Shown here one piece after another: positions 42,376-51,529 of a stretch of DNA of 64,000 nt. A program made the position numbers and the translations under genes. Position 1 is the first letter of the stretch; each line of letters opens with the position of its first letter. The stretch covers positions 1 to 64,000 of the forward strand of contig JACQVR010000030.1 in the NCBI GenBank assembly GCA_016209705.1, written 5' to 3'. The stretch comes from Planctomycetota bacterium (GTDB lineage: Bacteria; Planctomycetota; MHYJ01; JACPRB01). The notes below the pieces were generated by a model, which was given only the letters and a program-made list of their open reading frames with translations, was not told the origin of the DNA and did no database searches.

Positions 42376-42566
42376 TTCGACTCGGGCCGCCTGCGGCGGT
42401 CCTCGCTCAGCTTGCCCCGAGCGAAGCGGAGTCGAGGGGTGCAAGCATCACGTTTTACGGATTCGTTCAGGTGACGCGGAAGAGGCGGTCCGAGTCGAAT
42501 GGTGAGCGAGGCTCGGTAATCCCCTAAATCGCCGAGCCGAGTCGAACGATCAGCGGGCCGCACCAG

Positions 42567-43481
42567 TTAGAATCTCACCTCGAAGCTCATCCCCATCGTC
42601 GTCTCTCCGTCGTCCGCCGAGAGCCACGGGACGAGCGGCGGATAATCGGGCTGCGCGTGCAGCCAGACGAGGGCCTTCCCGACCGCCATCGAGATCAGCG
42701 CGCTGGCCACGACGTCCGACGTCCAGTGGAAATTCAGCACGATTCGGTCGAACGCCACGACCCCCGCCAGGCCGTAGGCGGCCGCCGCCCACACCGTGCC
42801 CGGAAACTCCTCCGCGATGATGACCGCCACGCTGAACACGGTCGCGGCGCGACTGGACGGAAAGGATCGCGATTCCTCATCCCGGCCGCCGCGGAACTTC
42901 CATCTTGAGGAGTCGTCCGTGGTCCACGGGCGCCGCCGGCCGAAGAGGTGTTTGAGCGTCGTCGTCACGTTCTTCACGATGAGGAAATTCTCCATCACTT
43001 CAAGGCCGGTGCGCCGGAGCTTGCCATCCTGGGATAGAAGGCCGAGCGCCGTCAGCGAGCCGCCCACGATCCAAGGCATGTTGCCGTCCCCCAGGTGGTC
43101 CGTCGCCGCGGCCACGTCGTTCAGCGTCTCCCCGCGCCGCCCCTGCACGAAATGCCGAATCTGTTCGTCCACGAATGTCACGGCACCCACCAGTCCGACG
43201 CCCAACGCGAACGCGGACAACCCGTCGCCGTTGATCCGAAGCGGCGCCGTTCCGAGATACGCCACGTCGAGCGCGGCAGTGCGGCCAAGGCTCCACAGCG
43301 CCTCGGGCAGCCCCGGGGAAGCCTCCTCATCTTGGAATAACGGCGGAGGCAAAAGCGTCGCGAGCGCGCCATCCCGCCGCAACGAGTCCTGGGCGAATGG
43401 AGCGATTCGCTCGATGCACAAGGGCAGCGCGTCGCCGGTTTGCGCCGATCCGCAAAAAATGACAGCGGCCACAGTGAGCAT
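42567..43481 (-). CDS. PAP2-superfamily membrane protein with altered active site
   Basis: 304 aa from ATG 43481, with a signal-like start MLTVAAVIFCGS. PAP2 motif 1 K-x6-RP is KHLFGRRRP (K177-P185). Motif 2 reads FPSSRA at 207-212, where the family has PSGH or PSSH, so the His is Arg. Motif 3 is DRIVLNFHWTSD with R246, H252 and D256, so the usual Ser-Arg is Asp-Arg. Several membrane helices lie between. PAP2 enzymes remove phosphate from lipid phosphates. The changed His may lower or abolish activity. It is divergent from the outer-membrane protein gene. Confidence 0.75.
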   Translation of the reverse strand: MLTVAAVIFCGSAQTGDALPLCIERIAPFAQDSLRRDGALATLLPPPLFQDEEASPGLPEALWSLGRTAALDVAYLGTAPLRINGDGLSAFALGVGLVGAVTFVDEQIRHFVQGRRGETLNDVAAATDHLGDGNMPWIVGGSLTALGLLSQDGKLRRTGLEVMENFLIVKNVTTTLKHLFGRRRPWTTDDSSRWKFRGGRDEESRSFPSSRAATVFSVAVIIAEEFPGTVWAAAAYGLAGVVAFDRIVLNFHWTSDVVASALISMAVGKALVWLHAQPDYPPLVPWLSADDGETTMGMSFEVRF

Positions 43482-43608
43482 GGCGGACCCAGGATCCTCG
43501 ATCGATGCGCCGCATGGTAACGCAGGTCGGCGGCGCGCCGCAAACGCGAGCCTATCCTCCTCAAGATCCCGATCGTCGAAGTCGATATCTCTCCTGGGCG
43601 GATATATT

Positions 43609-44778
43609 ATGCGCGTACCGACGGCCACCCTGACCTTTTGGATCGCCGCGCTGAGCGCCCAGCGCGGTGAAGCCGCGCGCCCTTGTCTTCAAGACCGCCT
43701 CGCGTCGCGCGGGGAGTCCAACATCCGAAATCCGGAGACCGAGGTCGGAGCCTCGACCCGCCTACGCCCGCGAGCCCCGCCGATGGAGGTGGGGGTAAGG
43801 GCGTCGGCGGGCCACGCCGAAGTGGCCCACAACCGAGCGGAGGCGGACTTCGGCGTGGTTCTATCGTCTCCTTCTTGGAGGAAGCCCCGATCCTTGGGGA
43901 GGAGAGGACTCACTCACGATGATGGAAGCGCCGCCGCCCAAGAAGATCCGGCTCTCGACGGGCAGGAAGAACCGTTTCGTGACAGGCCTCACGAGATTCC
44001 GGATACCCCCCCGCCGGACGGCGCCGCCGCAGCCGCTCCGCTGGAATTCGAACGACCTACGTTCACGTCTTCCCCCTTTTTGTGCGGGAAGGGCGTGGGA
44101 TTGGTCGAAGCGGGCCTGGAGTTCGCCCTGGAAAACGGCGGCGGGCGTGCCCAGGGAAATCGGCTTTCGCTGCCGCTCGTGCTGCGGTACGGCATCAGCG
44201 ATACCTTCGAAGCGTTCCTGAAGTCCGATTCGACGCTGGAACGGCGGATGGAAACCCGCGCCACCGGGGAGATCGCGGACGGCGGCGGTCTCGAGGCCGC
44301 CTTGATGGGATCCAAATGGAGCCTTCTGAGCGAAGGCGAGCTGCTCCCCGCCATCAGCAGCGTTTCTCTCTGGAGTCTGCCGATCCAAGGTGAAGCATTT
44401 GGAATGAGGCCGGCCGAGGGAGACTTGCGTTTCATCACCAGCCTGGGCAAGCGCCTCGGCCTTTTCGAAGCGCTCGGCAACACCGGCGTCGCGTTCGTCG
44501 AGGACCCCGACGTTTCAAACCGGTTCCTGAGGCGGTACGTCGGATCGATCGAACTGCGCGTGCCGCTGGAGGATGCGCTCGTGTTCGGCGAAGTCTTTTA
44601 CCTGTCGTCCATGCAGCCGCTTTCCGGCGTCCAGACGGCGGCCCGAATGGGCGGCGCCTATTTCCTGACGCGCAAGATCCGCCTGGACGTCTCCATCCAG
44701 GTCGGCCTTTCCGGAGGCGCCGAGGACCTGGTGTTGGGCGCCGGGTTCACCTTCGCGCTCGGCCGCTTCAGTCCATGA
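43609..44778 (+). CDS. Predicted outer-membrane beta-barrel protein
   Basis: 389 aa from ATG 43609 with a signal-like MRVPTATLTFWIAALSAQRGEA. Residues about 25-150 are low-complexity, rich in Arg, Pro and Gly. The C-terminal 240 residues alternate hydrophobic strands (VGLVEAGLEFALENG, LSLPLVLRYGISDTFEAFLKSD, GDLRFITSLGKRLGLF, KIRLDVSIQVGLSGG, LVLGAGFTFALGRF), like the transporter/MetA-pathway outer-membrane family. The disordered middle may reflect an unusual insertion or a wrong N-terminus. Confidence 0.55.
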   Translation: MRVPTATLTFWIAALSAQRGEAARPCLQDRLASRGESNIRNPETEVGASTRLRPRAPPMEVGVRASAGHAEVAHNRAEADFGVVLSSPSWRKPRSLGRRGLTHDDGSAAAQEDPALDGQEEPFRDRPHEIPDTPPPDGAAAAAPLEFERPTFTSSPFLCGKGVGLVEAGLEFALENGGGRAQGNRLSLPLVLRYGISDTFEAFLKSDSTLERRMETRATGEIADGGGLEAALMGSKWSLLSEGELLPAISSVSLWSLPIQGEAFGMRPAEGDLRFITSLGKRLGLFEALGNTGVAFVEDPDVSNRFLRRYVGSIELRVPLEDALVFGEVFYLSSMQPLSGVQTAARMGGAYFLTRKIRLDVSIQVGLSGGAEDLVLGAGFTFALGRFSP

Positions 44779-45031
44779 CCCGTCCGGGCGCGGACGCACG
44801 TCGCGGGGGTCGGTCCGATGGGGCCAACGTTCCAGAAATATCTCTCCATCTCCCCCGTGCTCCGGATCTCCTTGAAGAATCTTCTTCGCGTCTCGATGCC
44901 TCCGTGGTACGTTTTTCCCTCCGCGATCTCCCGGCCGCGAGCGAAATCGTGGGGCGTCTCCTTCGGGATCTGGCGCGGCGAAATAACGCTGGCCATCTCA
45001 CCCATTCTTGGGTACAAATATTTTTAGGCAT

Positions 45032-45355
45032 ATGGGTAGCGTGACCAAGCACCCGATCGGGCCCGCCGCCTTGAATTCGAGGGCGGCCCTCGACTATCGC
45101 GAGGAAGACGAGCTTCTCTTCGACCGCTCGTTCGACGGCTTGCTGAGCCTGGACGAGGAAGCCGATCTGACCCGGCGGCTGATCCGAGAGCGCCCGCTCA
45201 TGCGCCACCTGTTCGATTTCAGCTTGGAGTACGCGCTCCTGCGGGAGATTCTGACCGGGAACGGCCACAAGAAGGCGGCCACGCCGGAGCCGAAAGCGCC
45301 CGCCAGGCCGCGCAGACGGAGCGCGCCGAAATCGCGCCGCGACGGGTCGCGCTGA
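45032..45355 (+). CDS. Hypothetical protein, 107 aa
   Basis: A start at ATG 45032 or GTG 45041 is likely. ALDYREEDELLFDRSFDGLLSLDEEADLTRRLIRERPLMRHLFDFSLEYALLREILTG is a helical acidic segment; the tail is Lys/Arg/Pro-rich. It resembles short anti-sigma N-terminal segments only loosely. Unknown function. Confidence 0.5.
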   Translation: MGSVTKHPIGPAALNSRAALDYREEDELLFDRSFDGLLSLDEEADLTRRLIRERPLMRHLFDFSLEYALLREILTGNGHKKAATPEPKAPARPRRRSAPKSRRDGSR

Positions 45356-45366
45356 TCCCGCTGCGC

Positions 45367-45394
45367 TTGATTCCGCCGTTCAGCTCACTATATT
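45367..45394 (+). promoter_or_regulatory. Promoter upstream of superoxide dismutase
   Basis: TTGATT (45367-45372), 16-bp spacer, TATATT (45389-45394). The predicted start near 45401 leaves a leader of about 76 nt to the sod ATG. Confidence 0.6.
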
Positions 45395-45476
45395 TCAATA
45401 GCTGCTTAACCGTCCGACTTCCGCCCGCCGCGACCCTCGGTTCCGCCGACACAAGGATTCATGCACCGGAGGCTTT

Positions 45477-46079
45477 ATGCTGTACAAAGCGCGAAACTTC
45501 CGCCATCTGCTGGGAATGAAGGGGTTCAGCGACGCGATGCTGGAGAACCATCTCAAACTCTACGAAGGGTACGTCACCCAGGCGAACCGGATGATCGAGT
45601 CCCTCTCGACGCTGCTGAAGGAAGAGCGAACCGGCACGCCGGAGTACGCGGAATTGAAGCGCCGGCTGGGCTGGGAATATAACGGCATGCGGCTTCACGA
45701 GCTCTACTTCGAGAATCTCAGCCGCCGCCCCCAGCCCCTGCCGCCATCGGAGCGTCTGGCGCGCCAGATGAAAGAAGACTTCGGAAGCGTCGAGGCGTGG
45801 GAGCGGGACTTCCGCTCCACCGGGGCGCTGCGCGGAATCGGGTGGGCGATCCAGACCTACGAACCCGTCGGCCACAGGCTCTTCAACGTATGGGTGGACG
45901 AACATAACGTGGGGCATTTCGCGGGCGCGACGCCCCTGCTGGTGATGGACGTGTTCGAACATGCCTATATGTTGGATTACGGTCTCCAGCGCGCGGAATA
46001 CATCGAGGCGTTTTTCCAAGCGATCGACTGGAACGTGGTCCTGGACCGGTTCGCGGCTGCGTTGAGCAGGACTCAATAG
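45477..46079 (+). CDS. Fe/Mn superoxide dismutase
   Basis: 200 aa with GGAGG before the ATG. Metal ligands of the Fe/Mn family: H25 (LENHLKLYEGYV), H74 (MRLHELYF), D158 and H162 (VMDVFEHAYMLDYG). GALRGIGWAIQTY replaces the usual SGWxWL. It dismutates superoxide. The Fe or Mn choice cannot be read from the sequence. Its 3' end overlaps the convergent methyltransferase gene by 7 bp. Confidence 0.92.
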   Translation: MLYKARNFRHLLGMKGFSDAMLENHLKLYEGYVTQANRMIESLSTLLKEERTGTPEYAELKRRLGWEYNGMRLHELYFENLSRRPQPLPPSERLARQMKEDFGSVEAWERDFRSTGALRGIGWAIQTYEPVGHRLFNVWVDEHNVGHFAGATPLLVMDVFEHAYMLDYGLQRAEYIEAFFQAIDWNVVLDRFAAALSRTQ

Positions 46080-47590
46080 ACCAGGAACCCGATGGCGTAG
46101 AGCCGCTTCATGAGCGGAAGGATTTTCGGCAGCAGTTCGTCGCCGGTCATGCCGTAATCGCGGGACGCCGCCTCCACCGCTTCCTGGAGCCGATGACGGC
46201 CGTCGCACAGCCGCAGCACGCGCAACGCGAGGGGATCGATCTCCTCGGAAAACTTCAAGCCGCGGATCAGGCTCAGGCGGATCTCTCGCGCCCCGAATTG
46301 ACCGTCGCGCACGGTCAAAACCTGATCGATCCGGATGTCTTCCACGACGCGGAACGCCGTCTCCAGGAGGCGGGCGTCGTCGAGCTCGAGCAGCCGATCC
46401 TGAGCCTCGAAGATTCTCAGGATATGGTCGCTGGAGTTGGCGTCGGCGAGCGGGGCCAAACTCTCCGCCCTCGACCAGTTGCGGCTCGCCGTTCTCCGGC
46501 GCAGGAGAACGGCGCCCGAGGCGATCGCCGAAATGTCCGCCCGGCGGTAGTATTCCATCCAGCGGTCCATGGCGGCCTCGTACGCCGCCGGGTGGAGCGG
46601 TAGGAACGGGCGGTTCCAGGCGCCGGCGTACTCCAGAGGCGACTCCGTGATCGAGTGGAGCAGCAGCGCATCGCAGCCGAGGCCCGCCACCCACCGGCCG
46701 GGGGCCGCGGACCACGGCTCGTCCCGCCCGACCACCCAATTGCAGAGGACCGTGGCGAAGCCGCCTTCATTCAGCCGTTCCGGAATGCCGCGCAAAAGCT
46801 CGGCGCACAACGTGTCCGCCGCCCGGCCGCTGTCGCGGAACTGGAACTCGTTGTCGGGCGAGATGACGTAGGGCGGATTGGAGACGATCAAGTCGAACGT
46901 CCGCCCTTCCACCGGCTGGAACAAGCTTCCCGGGCGGCCTTCCACATTGGAGATCTGGTTGAGTCGGGCGTTGAACGCAGTGAAGTTGATGGCGCGCGCG
47001 TTGAGATCTGTGGCGACGACGCGCTCGCCGTGACCGGCCGCGAGCAGCGCCTGCACTCCGCACCCGGTTCCCACATCCAGGATCGACTTCACCTGTCGCC
47101 GGACCGTCAGCGCGGCCAAGCTGAGGGACGTCGCGTTGACTCCGAGGACGTAATCGGACGGCACGCGGCGGGGATCGTCGAAATACGGATCGCACGCGAG
47201 CACCAGGTCGCCGAACGGGAGAAATCGAACCCGCGGCTCGATCCCCCCGGGACCCGAGCGGATGACGCCCATGGATTCGAGGCGTTCGATGGAGAGGGGC
47301 TCCAGGTTTCTCGTCAGGCGATCCGCCTCGACCGGCCGGCCCAGGAAAAAAAGTCGGATCAATGTGGGCAGAAGGCCGTCCTGAGGGAGGCGGCGCAGCA
47401 TCAGGGGAACGTCCGAACTGGGGATGAATTTCGCGGTTTCGGCGCGCAGGGCTTCCCGAATGATGGAGTCTCGGTAGCCCGCCGACCGGAAGAGGTTTCC
47501 CAGGATCTGGATCCCGCCGGCATCCTCAAGCGAAAGGCGGTGGGCCAACGATGGGCGAACCGGATCCTCGGTCCTCGTCCGTTCCTGCAT
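46073..47590 (-). CDS. PrmC-like class I methyltransferase with N- and C-terminal extensions
   Basis: 505 aa from ATG 47590. A winged-helix-like N-terminal region (DVPLMLRRLPQDGLLPTLIRLFFLG) precedes a Rossmann methyltransferase: SILDVGTGCGVQALLAA (SAM motif I), VVATDLNARAINFTAFN and SNPPYVISP (NPPY). A C-terminal extension has VVEDIRIDQVLTVRDG. NPPY enzymes methylate glutamine or adenine. The layout matches DUF7059/DUF7782-flanked methyltransferases found in many bacteria. Substrate unknown. Confidence 0.8.
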   Translation of the reverse strand: MQERTRTEDPVRPSLAHRLSLEDAGGIQILGNLFRSAGYRDSIIREALRAETAKFIPSSDVPLMLRRLPQDGLLPTLIRLFFLGRPVEADRLTRNLEPLSIERLESMGVIRSGPGGIEPRVRFLPFGDLVLACDPYFDDPRRVPSDYVLGVNATSLSLAALTVRRQVKSILDVGTGCGVQALLAAGHGERVVATDLNARAINFTAFNARLNQISNVEGRPGSLFQPVEGRTFDLIVSNPPYVISPDNEFQFRDSGRAADTLCAELLRGIPERLNEGGFATVLCNWVVGRDEPWSAAPGRWVAGLGCDALLLHSITESPLEYAGAWNRPFLPLHPAAYEAAMDRWMEYYRRADISAIASGAVLLRRRTASRNWSRAESLAPLADANSSDHILRIFEAQDRLLELDDARLLETAFRVVEDIRIDQVLTVRDGQFGAREIRLSLIRGLKFSEEIDPLALRVLRLCDGRHRLQEAVEAASRDYGMTGDELLPKILPLMKRLYAIGFLVY

Positions 47591-47699
47591 AGGGGCCTGC
47601 GAGGATAACACGGTCGCGGAAATCCCGCATCATGAAAAAAAGTATTCGGCGCGTTCGGGTCGGCGTGGTACTATTACAATTTACACCACTTTATTCCAC

Positions 47700-47924
47700 A
47701 TGGCTGATTCACCCGAGAAACGGCGGCGCGAAGCTCAGAAACGACGGAAGCGAGAGCTGAAGGCCGAACGCAAGCGCCTCAGGAAAGAAGGGATTCTGGG
47801 ACAGGACAGCTCCGGTCTCTTCGCCCCCGGGGGACCGTCCCGCGAAACCCTGGAAGGAACGTCGCGATCCCTCGCTGCTCCCGAGGGAAATCCTCCGGAC
47901 GCTTCCCCCGCCACGGACCGCTAG
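47700..47924 (+). CDS. Small basic protein, 74 aa
   Basis: SPEKRRREAQKRRKRELKAERKRLRKEG is an extremely basic helix, followed by a Gly/Pro/Ser-rich tail. No family recognised; may bind RNA or be a ribosome-associated peptide. The ATG has no Shine-Dalgarno and lies about 20 nt after TACAAT, so the message may be leaderless. Confidence 0.5.
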   Translation: MADSPEKRRREAQKRRKRELKAERKRLRKEGILGQDSSGLFAPGGPSRETLEGTSRSLAAPEGNPPDASPATDR

Positions 47925-47929
47925 GAGCG

Positions 47930-48008
47930 TGTCGAGATATAGGGGATACTGGAGATAAGACCTTCGATTTGTGGTAGGGCACATCTCCATATCTCCAATA
48001 TCCCGACA
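47930..48008. repeat. Inverted repeat between convergent genes
   Basis: GATATAGGGGATACTGGAG on the left and CTCCATATCTCCAATATC on the right are roughly complementary and made of 7-8-nt words (CATCTCC, ATATCTCC, AATATCCC). It probably ends transcription from both sides. Confidence 0.5.
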
Positions 48009-48013
48009 ATCTC

Positions 48014-50434
48014 CTAGATCTCCCTCGCGAAGGCCATCTCGATCAGGGCTTCTTCCTCGTGCCGGTGCGCCTTCAGCGACCCCGTCGCGGGGCTGGCGCT
48101 CCGGGAGCGCTTGACGGACCGAACGGGGCGCTGCGCCAGTCGCCGCAAAATCGGCATCACGTGCGCGAGCGCGCCCATGTTGGCCGGCTCCTCCTGAACC
48201 CACACGATGTCGGGAACGGTCATGCACTCCTTCAACTCGAGTTCCGGGAACGGATAGAGCCGATCGAGCGACACGACGGCGGTTCTGGAATCCTTGCGCC
48301 GGGCGCGCGCGGCGCGCAGGAGATGGACGACTTTTCCCGTGCCGATCAGGATCCGTTCGGGGTCGGCGACGTCCTCGTCGCGCAGGACGGGACGGAACCG
48401 TTCCCGCGCGAGATCTTGGATGGGGGAGCACGCCGACGGATCGCGCAGGAGGCTCTTCGGCGTGAAGACGATGAGAGGCTTCCGCCACGATCGAAGGGCC
48501 TGTCTTCGCAAGAGATGGAAGTATTGCGCGGCGGTCGACGGCTGGCAGATCTCCATGTTGTCTTCCGCCGCGAGTTGAAGGAAGCGCTCGATCCGCGCGC
48601 TGGAGTGCTCCGGCCCCTGCCCTTCATACCCGTGCGGCAGCAGCAGCACCAGGCCGAACAGGAGTCCCCATTTGTCCTCGCCCGCGCCGATGAATTGATC
48701 GACGATCACCTGGGCGCCGTTGGCGAAATCGCCGAACTGGGCCTCCCAGAGCACGAGCGTTTCGGGAGCGTCTCGGCTGACGCCGTATTCATACCCCAGC
48801 GCGGCCGCTTCCGAGAGCGGCGAGTCGTAGCACTCGAAGCGGGCCTGCCCTTCCCGCACCTGCGCGAGCGGCACGTACTCGCGTTCCGTGTTCACGTCGA
48901 ACAGCACGGCGTGCCGCTGATTGAACGTCCCCCGCCGGCTGTCTTCTCCCGTCAGCCGGATAGGAATCCCGCGATCCACGAGGGAGGCGAACGCCAGCGC
49001 TTCCGCCATGGCCCAATCGACGGCTTCCTCTCCCTTCCCCATTTTGGCCCGGTGCTCGAGACCTTTCAGGACCTTCGGATGGGCCGCGAAGCCGTCCGGC
49101 CGTCGCGTCAACCGATCCGCCAGCCGCTGGAGGTCGGCGAGCGGCACGGACGTATCGACGTCGCTGTGCTCGCCGTAACGCCCCCCGCGGTACTTCGACC
49201 AGTAGTCCGGGAGCGTAAACAGCGCGGGGCGCTCCCGCTTGGCTCGAGCCGCGTCATGAGCCGCATCGAAGTTTTTCTCGACCCGCGACTTCATCTCCGC
49301 CGGATCGATTCCCGCCTGTTTCGCATAGCTTTCCCACGCCGGCGGGCGTTGGGCGATCTTCGCGTACAACGCGGGCTGGGTCAGGCTGGGATCGTCGACT
49401 TCGCTGTGCCCCCAGCGCCGGAAACCGATGAGATCGATCACGACGTCCGTGTCGAAGGTGGCCCGGAATTCAGCGGCGAACCGGGCGGCGCGGACCGCCG
49501 CCTCGGGATCCTCGGCGTTCACATGAAAGATCGGAACGGCGAGCCGCTTGGCGACGTCGGAAGCGAACGGAGACGAATGCAGGGCGTCGGGGGTCGTGGT
49601 GAATCCCACCAGGTTGTTGACGACGACGTGGATCGTTCCTCCCACCGTGTAGCCCGGAAGATCGGCGAGATTCAGGGATTCGGACGCGATGCCCTGGCCC
49701 GCGAACCCCGCGTCGCCGTGCAGCGTCACGGGGACGACCTGGCGGGGTCCCGGCGGCCCGCGGCGCGCCTGCTTCGCGCGGGTTCGGCCCAACAGGACGG
49801 GGTTCACCGCTTCCACGTGGCTGGGATTCGACACGAGCGAGATCCGGACGGGCCGCCCGTTCCTGGTACGGTAGGTTCCGTTCGCGCCGAGGTGATATTT
49901 CACGTCGCCGCCCCCCAGGACGCTGCGCGGATCCACGTCCTCGAACTGCGCGAAGACCTCCGCCGGATCGCGCCCCACGATGTTGACGATGACGTTCAGC
50001 CGCCCGCGATGCGCCATCCCGAAGACGAGCTCCTCCGCCCCCCGCTCCTGTGAGGCTTCGATCAATTCGGCCAGCAGGGGGATCAGCGAAGCGATGCCCT
50101 CGATGGAAAATCGCTTCGTCCCCACGTAGCGCCGCTGAATCACCGTCTCGAATATTTCCGCGTGCGCGAGCCGTTCGCAGATCCAACGCTGGTCCGGCTC
50201 GGGGGGATCCGACTCCATCTTTTCGATCACCCAGGCGCGGCGGTCGGGGTTGGGAATATGCATGAACTCCACGGCCAGGGTGCCCGCGTAACGGCGCCGA
50301 GCTTCGCCGGCTTCCGGTCCCTCGATCTCCGCTTCGGGGACGAAGATCTTCTTGAGCCGGCCGAGCCGATCCAGATCCGCCTGGAGATAGCCCCAGCGGC
50401 GGAAGGCATCGAAAACGGCGTCGCGTCGCGACAT
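48014..50434 (-). CDS. sucA: 2-oxoglutarate dehydrogenase E1 component
   Basis: 806 aa from ATG 50434 (MSRRDAVFDAFRRWGYLQ). E1 motifs: FSIEGIASLIPLLAELIE, VFGMAHRGRLNVIVNIVGRDP, GGGDVKYHLGANGTY, VTLHGDAGFAGQGIASESLNL (ThDP/Mg region), HVNAEDPEAAVRAARFAAEFR, GFRRWGHSEVDDPSLTQP and GYEYGVSRDAPETLVLWEAQFGDFANGAQVIVDQFI. It is shorter than the roughly 930-aa enzymes because the N-terminal E2-binding tail is minimal. It decarboxylates 2-oxoglutarate in the TCA cycle. No E2 or E3 gene is adjacent. Confidence 0.93.
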   Translation of the reverse strand: MSRRDAVFDAFRRWGYLQADLDRLGRLKKIFVPEAEIEGPEAGEARRRYAGTLAVEFMHIPNPDRRAWVIEKMESDPPEPDQRWICERLAHAEIFETVIQRRYVGTKRFSIEGIASLIPLLAELIEASQERGAEELVFGMAHRGRLNVIVNIVGRDPAEVFAQFEDVDPRSVLGGGDVKYHLGANGTYRTRNGRPVRISLVSNPSHVEAVNPVLLGRTRAKQARRGPPGPRQVVPVTLHGDAGFAGQGIASESLNLADLPGYTVGGTIHVVVNNLVGFTTTPDALHSSPFASDVAKRLAVPIFHVNAEDPEAAVRAARFAAEFRATFDTDVVIDLIGFRRWGHSEVDDPSLTQPALYAKIAQRPPAWESYAKQAGIDPAEMKSRVEKNFDAAHDAARAKRERPALFTLPDYWSKYRGGRYGEHSDVDTSVPLADLQRLADRLTRRPDGFAAHPKVLKGLEHRAKMGKGEEAVDWAMAEALAFASLVDRGIPIRLTGEDSRRGTFNQRHAVLFDVNTEREYVPLAQVREGQARFECYDSPLSEAAALGYEYGVSRDAPETLVLWEAQFGDFANGAQVIVDQFIGAGEDKWGLLFGLVLLLPHGYEGQGPEHSSARIERFLQLAAEDNMEICQPSTAAQYFHLLRRQALRSWRKPLIVFTPKSLLRDPSACSPIQDLARERFRPVLRDEDVADPERILIGTGKVVHLLRAARARRKDSRTAVVSLDRLYPFPELELKECMTVPDIVWVQEEPANMGALAHVMPILRRLAQRPVRSVKRSRSASPATGSLKAHRHEEEALIEMAFAREI

Positions 50435-50578
50435 GGCTTCCTCATCTGATTGTAGCGGGCGCGGAATCGGAAAGGGTGCCGATTCCGAAATATTCTGCGA
50501 CCGCCGGCGGAATATTTCGCGTTGGACCGAGATCCGGCGCCGTGAAGCGACGGCACGACACTTGCTTATTTGACATCT

Positions 50579-50851
50579 ATGAGCAAGCAGACCACGCAAG
50601 ACCACGATCTGGAGATCATCCGCCTGCGCGCCCGACAGGACGGCATCTTGAAGCGCCTTCACGAATTGACGTTGGCGCGGGATCGCAAGCAGATGACGGA
50701 CTCGCAGACGCTTCAGGAGGAGGCGGCGCTGGCGCTGGAACTGGGTCAGATTCAGGATCGGCTCAGGGGCCTGGGAGCGCATCTTTACAACGGTTGTCCC
50801 GATTGCGTCGCGAACCGGCCGCGCCCTTCCTTCCATTCGGTCCAAAGCTGA
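50579..50851 (+). CDS. Small hypothetical protein with CxxC
   Basis: 90 aa: LEIIRLRARQDGILKRLHELTLARDRKQ and LALELGQIQDRLRGLGAHLYNGCPDCVANRP. Mostly one helical segment with a C-terminal CPDC that may bind metal. Divergent from sucA. Confidence 0.5.
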   Translation: MSKQTTQDHDLEIIRLRARQDGILKRLHELTLARDRKQMTDSQTLQEEAALALELGQIQDRLRGLGAHLYNGCPDCVANRPRPSFHSVQS

Positions 50852-50945
50852 AGACCACATCTCAACGTGGGTCCTCTTGGGCGACCTTACGTTCATTCCA
50901 CGTTTCCGGCAAAGCGCGATGCTGCGGGCGCGCGGGCGCCGGATA

Positions 50946-50951
50946 TATAAT
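50946..50951 (+). promoter_or_regulatory. -10 box upstream of the HPF-like gene
   Basis: TATAAT at 50946-50951, 28 bp before the ATG. No good -35 box at 16-18 bp, so this is tentative. Confidence 0.35.
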
Positions 50952-50979
50952 GAAGCGTGGAGACTTGGCAGGAGGACGC

Positions 50980-51516
50980 ATGCAGATCCCGCTCAAGATC
51001 GTGACTCGGGAAGCCTCCCTCCCTGATCCGATGACGGACCATATCCGGGAGCGAGTCGACAAGCTGGAAACCTTTTTCAGCCGCATCCTGGGATGCCGCG
51101 TCACCGTCGAAGGGCCGGGAGGACATCATCGCAGCGGCCGGTATCGGGTCCATATCGTGGTGACCGTGCCTGGGGCGGAGCTCGTGATCAACCGGAAAGG
51201 CCACGACGATCCGGAGGTCGCGATCCACGAAGCGTTCGACGCCGCGGACCGGAAGTTGGAGGATTACGCCCGCCGGTTGCGGGGGGAGGTCAAGGCGAGG
51301 GAAACCGCGCAGGAAGCGCGCGTGGCGCGGATCTTCGCGGAGCGAGGATTCGGCTTCATCGAGTCCGACGGGCGGGAGATCTACTTTCATCGAAACAGCG
51401 TGTTGCCCCCCGGCTTCGACCGGCTGGAGGTGGGAACGCGCGTGCGATTCACGGAGGAACAGGGGGATCAGGGACCGCAAGCCAGCACCGTTTCGATCCT
51501 GGGCACGAGCCATTGA
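50980..51516 (+). CDS. HPF/RaiA-type ribosome hibernation factor fused to a cold-shock domain
   Basis: 178 aa with GGAGG before the ATG. Residues 1-110 are the S30AE fold: MQIPLKIVTREASLPDPMTDHIRERVDKLETFFSRI, with IHEAFDAADRKLEDYARRLRG. Residues about 120-178 are a cold-shock OB fold: ARIFAERGFGFIESDGREIYFHRNSVLPPGFDRLEVGTRVRF, with the RNP1-like GFGFI. Such fusions occur in several phyla in place of the long-HPF tail. It likely binds 30S or mRNA-bound ribosomes under stress. It is followed after 13 bp by a baeRF gene. Confidence 0.88.
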   Translation: MQIPLKIVTREASLPDPMTDHIRERVDKLETFFSRILGCRVTVEGPGGHHRSGRYRVHIVVTVPGAELVINRKGHDDPEVAIHEAFDAADRKLEDYARRLRGEVKARETAQEARVARIFAERGFGFIESDGREIYFHRNSVLPPGFDRLEVGTRVRFTEEQGDQGPQASTVSILGTSH

Positions 51517-51529
51517 ATCGGAGAGCGCC

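Noticed and set aside
42376..42566. Second att site or tRNA after attR
   Set aside because: Only GC-rich inverted words such as CCCCGAGCGAAG are present; no further copy of the core.
44658..45027. Small ORFs between the outer-membrane protein and 45032
   Set aside because: They overlap the preceding gene or lack protein-like composition and ribosome-binding sites.
50435..50896. N-terminal extension of sucA to 50896
   Set aside because: The extra residues do not resemble E1 proteins and would run through the divergent small gene at 50579.
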